Assembly: GCA_963851085.1 (NCBI GenBank)
Contig: CAWKNX010000004.1
Location: 404,215-468,214, forward strand
Source: DATFVJ01 sp963851085
Lineage (GTDB): Bacteria; Actinomycetota; Actinomycetes; Streptosporangiales; Streptosporangiaceae
Reading direction: 5' to 3'
Length of the DNA: 64,000 nt
This document shows, in pieces, positions 58,318 to 64,000 of this stretch; position 1 is the stretch's first letter, and each line of letters opens with the position of its first letter. The position numbers and the translations under genes are program-made. Under the pieces are notes generated by a model that saw only the letters and a program-made list of their open reading frames with translations, ran no database searches and had not been told where the DNA came from.

Positions 58318-58500
58318 TTCGCGCGCGGGGTCTGCGGCGGGGCCTTCACAATCTTGATACCCGCGGCGGCGAACACAGCGTCGAACGCTTCGGTGAACTT
58401 CGCGTCCGGTCCCGGATCAGGAACCGGAACGAGGCAGCCCGTTCCCCCAGATCCATCAGCAGGTTGCGGATCTGCTGGAGGGTCACTGACCAAGAAATAA
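58318..58500 (-). pseudogene. 5' half of the transposase split by copy 2
   Basis: The minus strand reads LQQIRNLLMDLGERAASFRF, LIRDR, then after a frame change DAKFTEAFDAVFAAAGIKIV and KAPPQTPRA up to the junction. It contains the second catalytic Asp. With 54453-54704 it rebuilds PRANCFAERF. The N-terminal part of the gene is missing; unrelated DNA follows. Confidence 0.78.
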
Positions 58501-58611
58501 CCACCTCAGCCCGCTCGCGTGACTACGGTTCCGGGCATGACGAGATGACCCCGTGACAAGTGCTGCCCAGGGCTTGCGGCGACGGCTATGCGGTTGTGGC
58601 TGGCTTCCGGA

Positions 58612-60016
58612 TCAGGCGGCGTCCTCCCGGAGGGTGATGATGACGTCGAAGCCGAGGGCCTCGAGCTGGCGCTGGGCGTTGCGGGCCTTGCGGCTACGGT
58701 CGGTGTGCCTGGCGTGCCAGTCGGGGCCGAGGTCGCGGTAGCGGGCGGCGGGGTCGTGCAGCAGGTGCCAGACGATGACGAGGATGGACCGGCCCACGGC
58801 GCAGCCGGCCTTCTTCCGCCCGCCGCCGCCGGGGCGGGAGGCGAGGCGGCGGAAGCGCTCGCCGAGGAAGGTGTCGGTGTTCGCGGCGGCATAGGCGGCC
58901 AGGACGGCGATCCGCTTGGCGTAGGTGTTGCCGTGCCCCTTCTTCCCCCGGCCCTTGCGGGGTCCGGACTGCCTGGCGGTCGGGGTGAGCCCGGCCCAGG
59001 ACACCAGGGCCTCCGGGGTCTGGAAGCGGGTCATGTCCAGGCCGATCTCGGCGATCAGCGCGGCGGCGGCCTCCCGGCCCAGGCCGGGGATCTCATCCAG
59101 CCGGCCCGCGGCCGGGAGCACGGCAGCCTCGCCGGCCCGCCCGGCCTCCGGCCCGGTAACGCCGTCCGCGTCCACGCCCCAGGACGCGGGGATCGCGGCC
59201 AGGTGCGCGGTGACCGGCTCTTGCAGGTCCCTGAGCTCGGCGTCCAGGAGGTCGATGGCGCGCAGCAGGGACGCGGCGGCGTGCGCGTGCTCAGGACCGA
59301 ACCGCATGCCGGACAGCGCCTCGGCGAGCGCGGGGAGCTTGTCGTTGCGCATCTTGCCCCGGCCCAGGGCGGCGAGAACCCGCGGGTCGCGCTCCCCTTC
59401 GATCATCGCCTCGATGACTGCGCGGGCGGTCTGGTGCCCGGCCAGCCTCGACACGACGGACGACAGCTTGCACAGGGCGTCCTCCAGCAGCTTCTCCAGC
59501 CGCTGCCAGTACCTCGTGCGGTCCGCGGTCAGGTCGAAGATGTGCCGGGTGTACACCCGCAGCGCCCGGATCTCCGGCGGCGGCACGAACGAGGACCGCA
59601 GCATCCCCATCTCGGTCAGCCGCGCGATCCACCGCGCGTCCTCCTTGTCGGTCTTCGGCCGGCCCGGCAGGTTCCTGGCCTGGGAGGAGTTCACCAGCTG
59701 CACCGCCAGCCCGGCCTCCTCCAGCACCGACGAACCAGACGCGCCAGTAGTCCGAGGTGGCCTCCATCGAGACCATCTGCACCCCTGCCGCCTTCAGCTC
59801 CGCCGCGAGCTCCCCGATCGCCGGGACCGTCGCCGGCACCGTCTGCAGGTGCGACGTCCGGTGCTTCCTCCCCGCCGCCGGGGGCACCCGGACGCACACC
59901 ACCGCGGACTCCTTCGCCACGTCGATCCCCGCGACGATCTCATAGCGCAGCTGGTAGTCCTCATCCTCCACCACCTGCGCGCTCATCCGTCTCTGCTTCT
60001 GCTTCCGCGCGGCCAC
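58612..60016 (-). pseudogene. IS110-family transposase, one frameshift
   Basis: The first frame starts near 60016: VVEDEDYQLRYEIVAGIDVA (Asp) and VQMVSMEATSDYWRVW (Glu). A one-base loss near 59737 changes the frame. The rest reads VLEEAGLAVQLVNSSQARNL, KTDKEDARWIARLTEMGML (both late Asp), a helical middle, LDEIPGLGREAAAALIAEIG, EALVSWAGLTPTARQSG and GKKGHGNTYAKRIAVLAAYA (Tnp20 with Ser/Gly). Nearly complete, about 468 residues. It belongs to a different IS110 group from 44637. Confidence 0.85.
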
Positions 60017-60111
60017 CGCGCCTCCTTATCCTTAACCCCGGGTAATGACAGGCGGGCTGCCCGGGGACCAAGGTCAGCAGGCTCACGAAAGCCGAAGTCT
60101 GACCAGCGCGC

Positions 60112-60336
60112 TCACGGCAGCAGAAAGCGACCCTCAGGGTCAGGTCCCAGCGCCAGGCTGTAAAACGGGCTCAGATCCCACAGACCTGTCGGCGTAACAG
60201 GCAGCCCGCCACCATCCAACCCCACCCGCAGGCCCGCACGAACCAAAAGCCGCACCACAGACGGGGTAACCTCCGCCAGCCGCCCACCCGCACGCGCCGA
60301 AATTTCACGCGAACGCGACCATCCCCCGATGAGGAC
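60112..60336 (-). pseudogene. unknown protein, C-terminal fragment cut by IS256
   Basis: The minus-strand frame from the IS256 border reads SREISARAGGRLAEVTPSVV, RLLVRAGLRVGLDGGGLPVT, PTGLWDLSPFYSLALGPDPE and ends GRFLLP. It is clearly coding in style. I do not recognise it. Confidence 0.4.
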
Positions 60337-61705
60337 GGCTGTAATTTTAACGGTGTAACCCCCGAGACGGAGGAGACACCAGATGACTGACGTGACAGAG
60401 AGCCGGGATCAGGCCGAGGCGGAGCTGTCGGCGGCCGATGAGCAGGTGCTGCGCGAGCTGACCGAGCGGGCCCGCACCGGCGGGCTGAAGCTGACCGGCG
60501 AGGGCGGGCTGCTGGGCAAGCTGACCAAGATGGTCGTCGAGGGCGCCCTGGAAGGCGAGCTGGATGACCACCTCGGCTACGGCAAGCACGACCCGGAGGG
60601 CCGTGACGGCGGCAATTCCCGTAACGGCCACCGGGCCAAGACGGTAATTACCGATACCGGGCCGGTGGAGATTTCGCGTGCCGCGGGACCGGGATTCCAG
60701 CTTCGAGCCGAAAATCGTCGCCAAAAGGCAGCGGCGGCTGACCGGGGTCGATGAGATGGTGATTTCCCTGTCGGCGAAAGGGCTGACCCACGGGGAGATC
60801 GCCGCGCACCTGGCGGAGGTCTACGGCGCCGAGGTGTCCAAGCAGACCATCACCGCGATTACCGACCGGGTCATGGACGGCCTGGCGGACTGGCAGAGCC
60901 GGCCATTGGACGCGGTTTACGCGGTGGTCTTCATCGACGCGATCAACGTGAAGATCCGCGAGGGCCAGGTCGCCAACCGGCCCATCTACCTGGCGCTGGG
61001 CGTCACCGTGGACGGCGAGCGCGACGTCCTGGGCCTGTGGGCCGGGGAGCACGGCGACGGGGAAGGGGCCAAGTACTGGCTGCGGGTCTGCTCGGAGATC
61101 AAGAACCGCGGCACCCGGGACGTGTGCATGGTGGTCTGCGACGGGCTGAAAGGCCTGCCCGACGCGGTGAATTCCGTCTGGGAGAAGACCATCGTGCAAA
61201 CATGTATCGTCCATCTCCTGCGGAATTCATTCAAGTACGCGTCGAAAAGGGACTGGGCGCAGATCGCGAAAGACCTCAAGCCGGTGTACACCGCCGCGTC
61301 CGAGTCCGAGGCGCTCGACCGGTTCGCCGAGTTCTCCGGGAAATGGGAGAAGCGCTACCCGGCCATCATACGGCTCTGGGAGAACGCGTGGGCGGAATTC
61401 GTGCCGTTCCTGGCGTTCGACCGGGAAATAAGGACGGTAATCTGCACGACGAACGCGATCGAGTCGATTAATGCCCGGCTGAGGCGGGCGGTGAACGCCC
61501 GCGGTCACTTCCCGACCGAGCAGGCCGCCCTGAAGTGCCTGTACCTGGCGATCATGAGCCTGGACCCGACCGGGAAGGGCCGCAAGCGGTGGACCAACCG
61601 GTGGAAGGCCGCCCTGAACGCCTTCGACATCACCTTCGACGGCCGCCTCAGCGCGGGACGCAAGTAACAACAGAGGAAGAAGTTACACCGTTAACTTGAC
61701 AGACC
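60337..61705 (+). mobile_element. IS256-family insertion sequence
   Basis: The inverted repeats are GGCTGTAATTTTAACGGTGT at 60337 and, read inward from 61705, GGTCTGTCAAGTTAACGGTG. The length is 1369 bases. It lies within what was a third copy of the recombinase element, a few bases from that copy's right end. I see no clear 8-base target duplication. Confidence 0.8.
60383..61667 (+). pseudogene. IS256-family (mutator) transposase, one frameshift
   Basis: The first part (MTDVTESRDQAEAELSAADE, then GLLGKLTKMVVEGALEGELD, HLGYGKHDPEG and SRNGHRAKTVITDTGPVEIS) is followed by an extra base in TCGCGTG at about 60675. The second part continues PRDRDSSFEPKIVAKRQRRL, AVYAVVFIDAINVKIREG (Asp), GLWAGEHGDGEGAKYWLRVC, VVCDGLKGLPDAVNSVW (Asp), CTTNAIESINARLRRAV (Glu) and WKAALNAFDITFDGRL. 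All DDE residues are present, so a single base separates it from an intact gene. Confidence 0.88.
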
Positions 61706-61748
61706 CCGCATCATCGACTCGACGAGGTGCAGTACCAACCCGAGGTTT
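61706..61748 (+). mobile_element. right-end remnant of a third recombinase element
   Basis: ATCGACTCGACGAGGTGCAG and CCAACCCGAGGTTTCG match the right end of copies 1 and 2, with TG lost inside GTATGC. Beyond the core (61747-61748) another transposase gene begins, cut at the same codon. The rest of this element copy has been replaced by IS256 and the IS110 region. Confidence 0.72.
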
Positions 61749-62039
61749 CGCTCGCGGGCTCCGAGGCGTGATTTTCATGACCGTGATACCAGCCCCGGCC
61801 AGGACCGCGTTGAACGCTGCGGTGAACTGACCGGCGCGGTCCCGGACCAGGAACCGGAAGTCGGCGGCGCGATCGTCGAGGTCCATCAGCAGGTCGCGGA
61901 TCTGCTGGGTGGTCCATGGCTGTCCCGCGCCGTTGAGGGTGTCCGCGGGGAGTGGGGTTCGCGCCGTTGACGGTGTTGTTTTGGTGTGGTTCGGCGGGTC
62001 CGGGGTGCGGGGGCTGGTGGACGGCGTCACCGTGGCCAT
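61747..62039 (-). pseudogene. 5' half of a third transposase cut at the PRAN codon
   Basis: The minus strand reads QPWTTQQIRDLLMDLDDRAA, DFRFLVRDRAGQFTAAFNAV and LAGAGITVMKITPRSPRA, then element sequence. The second catalytic Asp (LVRDRAGQF) is present. Its 3' half is not in the window. Confidence 0.75.
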
Positions 62040-62321
62040 GTAGGTGATGGCGGCCCTTCCCGCGATCTTTTAGCCGTGATTTGGGAAGGGCCGCCTGGAC
62101 GGTGCCGGAGGTGGCACCACGGTGATGACGGTACGAGGTTCGGCGGAAAGTGTCGAGGCCCGGCTGGGCGCGGGCTGGCTGGCGCTGCCCGTGCTGCGGC
62201 GGGGTGCTGGCGCGGTGGGGCTGGGCGCGGCGGCGGGTGGTGGCGATGTTCGGCCGGTGCGGAGGAGTTCTGAATCGCCCCGGGTTTTGTGGAGACTCCC
62301 AATCCACGGGAGAGTGGAGAG

Positions 62322-62636
62322 ATGGGAGCAGCACGGAAGTATCCGGACGAGCTGCGTGACCGGGCGATCCGGCTGGTGCTGGACGTGGTCAAGGACCAGG
62401 AGACCAGCGTGACGGCGGCCTGCCGCAAGGTGGGCGCGGAGCTGGGAATCAACGCGGACACGCTGCGCGGCTGGGCCAAGCAGGCGCAGATCGACCGGGG
62501 CATGCGGCCGGGGAGCACCTCGGCGGATGCGGCGCGGATGCGGGCGCTGGAGCGGGAGAACGCTGAGCTTCGCCGGGTGAACGCGATCCTGCGCACGGCG
62601 AGCGCTTTTTTCGCGGCCGAGCTCGACCACCGGTAA
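62322..62636 (+). CDS. IS3-family OrfA
   Basis: A 104-residue OrfA opening MGAARKYPDELRDRAIRLVL, with the HTH segment ELGINADTLRGWAKQAQID and a leucine-zipper-like tail AARMRALERENAELRRVNAI. It ends with the conserved ASAFFAAELDHR. In active IS3 elements a -1 frameshift joins it to OrfB; here orfB is broken. Confidence 0.85.
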   Translation: MGAARKYPDELRDRAIRLVLDVVKDQETSVTAACRKVGAELGINADTLRGWAKQAQIDRGMRPGSTSADAARMRALERENAELRRVNAILRTASAFFAAELDHR

Positions 62637-62641
62637 CCCTG

Positions 62642-63520
62642 GTGGTGGCCTTTATCGAGGCCTGCCTGTACCGGTTCGGGTCGGGCCTATCTGCCGGGCG
62701 CTGCGCCAGGCCGGCGTGGCGATCTCGCCGTCGGGGTACTACGCGGCCCGGGCGCGGCCGCGCCGGTGAGAGCGGTGCACGACGCCGCGCTGGAAAAGGA
62801 GATCCTGCGCGTCTATAAGGACAGCCGCGAACGGTACGGAGCCTGGAAGGTCTGGGACCAGCTGAACCGCGAGGGCATCGCGGCGGCCCGGTGCACCGTG
62901 GAGCGGCTGATGCGCAAGCTGGGGCTGCGCGGGGTGCGCCGCGGCGGGTGGAAGAAGCCGCGACGACGGTATCCGACCCGTCGCAGGACCGGCCGGCGGA
63001 CCTGGTGAACCGGGACTTCGCGCCGCCCGCGCCGGACCGGCTGTGGGTAGTGGACTTCACCTTCGCGGGCACCCGGGCCGGCACTGCTTACACCGCGTTC
63101 GTGATCGACGTGTTCGCCCGGCTGATCGCCGGGTGGCGCACCGCGGCGCGCCACGATACCGGCCTGGTGCTGGACGCGCTGGTGATGGCGGTCACCTACC
63201 GGGCCCGGCAGGGCGTGAAGGTGGCAGGGCTGATCCACCACAGCGACGCCGGGAGCGAGTACCTGTCGATCCGGTACGGCGCCGAGCGGCCGCCGCGGGC
63301 ATCGCGCCGTCGGTCGGCAGCGTCGGCGACTCGTACGACAACGCGCTGGCCGAGTCGGTCATCGGCCTGTACAAGACCGAGGTCATCGACCACCTGGGGC
63401 CATGGGAAACCCCCGCCCAGGTCGAGGCCGCCACCTGCGAATGGGCCGGCGGTACAACACCCGGCGGGTGATGCGGCGCACCGGGGGCCGCCCGCCTGGG
63501 GAGTACGAGCAGGCCTGGCG
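62642..63520 (+). pseudogene. IS3-family OrfB, several frameshifts
   Basis: Pieces lie in different frames: VAFIEACLYRFG, then KEILRVYKDSRERYGAWKVW and RLMRKLGLRGVRRGGWKK, PDRLWVVDFTFAGTRAGTAY (first Asp), AGLIHHSDAGSEYLSIRYG (second Asp), VGSVGDSYDNALAESVIGLY (Glu) and DHLGPWETPAQVEAAT. Breaks occur near 62690, 62970, 63285 and 63450. It is inactive. Confidence 0.82.
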
Positions 63521-64000
63521 GCGCACCGGCACGCTCGGCCAGGTCCCCGCCCGCGGGCCGGGCAGCAGGCCCCGCCGGCCAGCAGAAGGAGGCGGCCATG
63601 GCCGCCGCGCATCGCCCCGGCGGGCTCCGCCCGCACCCGCCGGGGCGCTGCCCCGGACCCCGGCCCTCCTCAGAGATGCCCCGGCAGGTCAAGACGGGGT
63701 GCGGCGGCGGGGTGGGGCATCTCCTCGCCTGCCTGCGCCACGGGTGCCACGGAACCCCCTGCCCAGGTCAAGGGCGCCTCCGGCGCCGCAGGCGATGACG
63801 CTGAAGCGTCACCCTTGACCAGCCCGGGGAAGCCGCGGCGCAATGCGGGGTGCCCGACGAGGAGATGCCCAACCCCCCGGAAAGGGCCTGGCGGGCGCAG
63901 CCCGCCACCAGGCGGGGGCAGCTGGACAGCGCAGCTGGACAGATGTTCGATAAAACAAAGCGGAAAAATGATCAGACCGTGGTTCCGCCAGGCGGCGGTA
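63521..64000. other. right edge of the window, no supported gene
   Basis: It is GC-rich with open frames on all strands but has no recognisable protein. It contains the inverted repeat at 63766-63820. Confidence 0.4.
63766..63820. repeat. GGTCAAGGG inverted repeat
   Basis: GGTCAAGGG (63766-63774) and CCCTTGACC (63812-63820) are perfect inverted arms around a GC-rich loop that contains CGCCTCCGGCGCCGC. The same arms and inner sequence occur at 48027-48075. It may be a hairpin repeat or a terminator. Confidence 0.5.

Larger units (their letters stand above)
54703..58319 (+). mobile_element. serine-recombinase element, copy 2, complete
   Basis: This 3.6-kb unit is bounded on both sides by halves of one transposase gene. 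The left end starts TTGGACCGCATCGTCAATGA at 54703; the right end reads GCAACCCGAGGTTTCG up to 58321. The shared dinucleotide at the borders (TT on the plus strand, AA in the host gene) is the likely crossover core. The content is a DUF5372 gene, an HTH gene, a small reading frame and a large serine recombinase, all on the plus strand. It has no inverted terminal repeats, as expected for site-specific integration. Confidence 0.82.
62272..63520 (+). mobile_element. IS3-family insertion sequence, decayed
   Basis: The left end near 62272 (TGAATCGCCCCGGGTTTTGT, then GGAGACTC) is the usual IS3 terminal form. It contains an intact orfA and a frameshifted orfB. I do not find the matching right repeat, so the right border is set only by the end of orfB similarity. 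Confidence 0.7.

Noticed and set aside
54703..58319. prophage or ICE
   Set aside because: The unit has only a recombinase and small genes, with no structural, replication or conjugation genes, so it is a small integrative element.

Overview
The window is high-GC DNA from an actinomycete. The evidence is frequent GTG starts, an F420-type luciferase-like monooxygenase, a DinB/mycothiol-type fusion protein, a wax ester synthase/diacylglycerol acyltransferase, an actinobacterial ClpC and many glyoxalase-fold proteins. The sequence does not identify the species. The stretch is an accessory, IS-rich region: about half of it is mobile elements or their debris, and many host genes are cut or frameshifted.

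Layout. 0-4.4 kb holds ordinary metabolic genes: a beta-oxidation dehydrogenase end, a VOC-DinB fusion, a SnoaL-like protein and an LLM oxidoreductase. 4.4-9 kb is decayed: solo IS ends, a cut cyclic-nucleotide-binding gene, an IS3 remnant, a cupin gene, and a VOC gene joined by deletion to a tricorn-protease tail. 9.4-13.8 kb has a frameshifted SNF2 helicase, a VOC protein and a methyltransferase. 14.2-22.5 kb is a defence-like island: a truncated NACHT-FGE protein, a large intact STAND NTPase with 14 WD40 repeats, and a relic CRISPR adaptation module (cas4 tail, cas1, cas2, one repeat). 22.5-32 kb has an intact integrase-type IS, a SET-domain protein, clpC, a STAS protein, a small HTH regulator and more IS scars. 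32.4-43.2 kb has a glucosidase-like gene next to a glgX fragment, a DUF1330 protein, another IS, a fatty-acid desaturase, two repeat lipoproteins (one dead), a universal stress protein and a conserved hypothetical. 43.2-64 kb is dominated by two copies of one serine-recombinase element, with IS110, IS1182, IS256 and IS3 elements and a frameshifted WS/DGAT gene.

The most notable system is the serine-recombinase element at 54703-58319, with a second copy at 43506-50754 that has been interrupted by IS110 and IS1182. It carries a DUF5372 gene, a small HTH gene, a short reading frame and a large serine recombinase. Both copies split an integrase-core transposase gene at the same codon, the Asn of the conserved Pro-Arg-Ala-Asn motif in its DDE domain. 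Rejoining the flanks across a shared AA dinucleotide restores the transposase reading frame. A third right-hand junction survives at 61706-61748. An unoccupied site of the same kind lies in the intact IS at 22.5 kb. This looks like an element that uses transposase genes as its attachment site.

Many otherwise well-conserved genes carry one small indel (SNF2, glucosidase, USP, WS/DGAT, IS256, IS110). Either the region is decaying or the assembly has residual indel errors; raw reads would decide.
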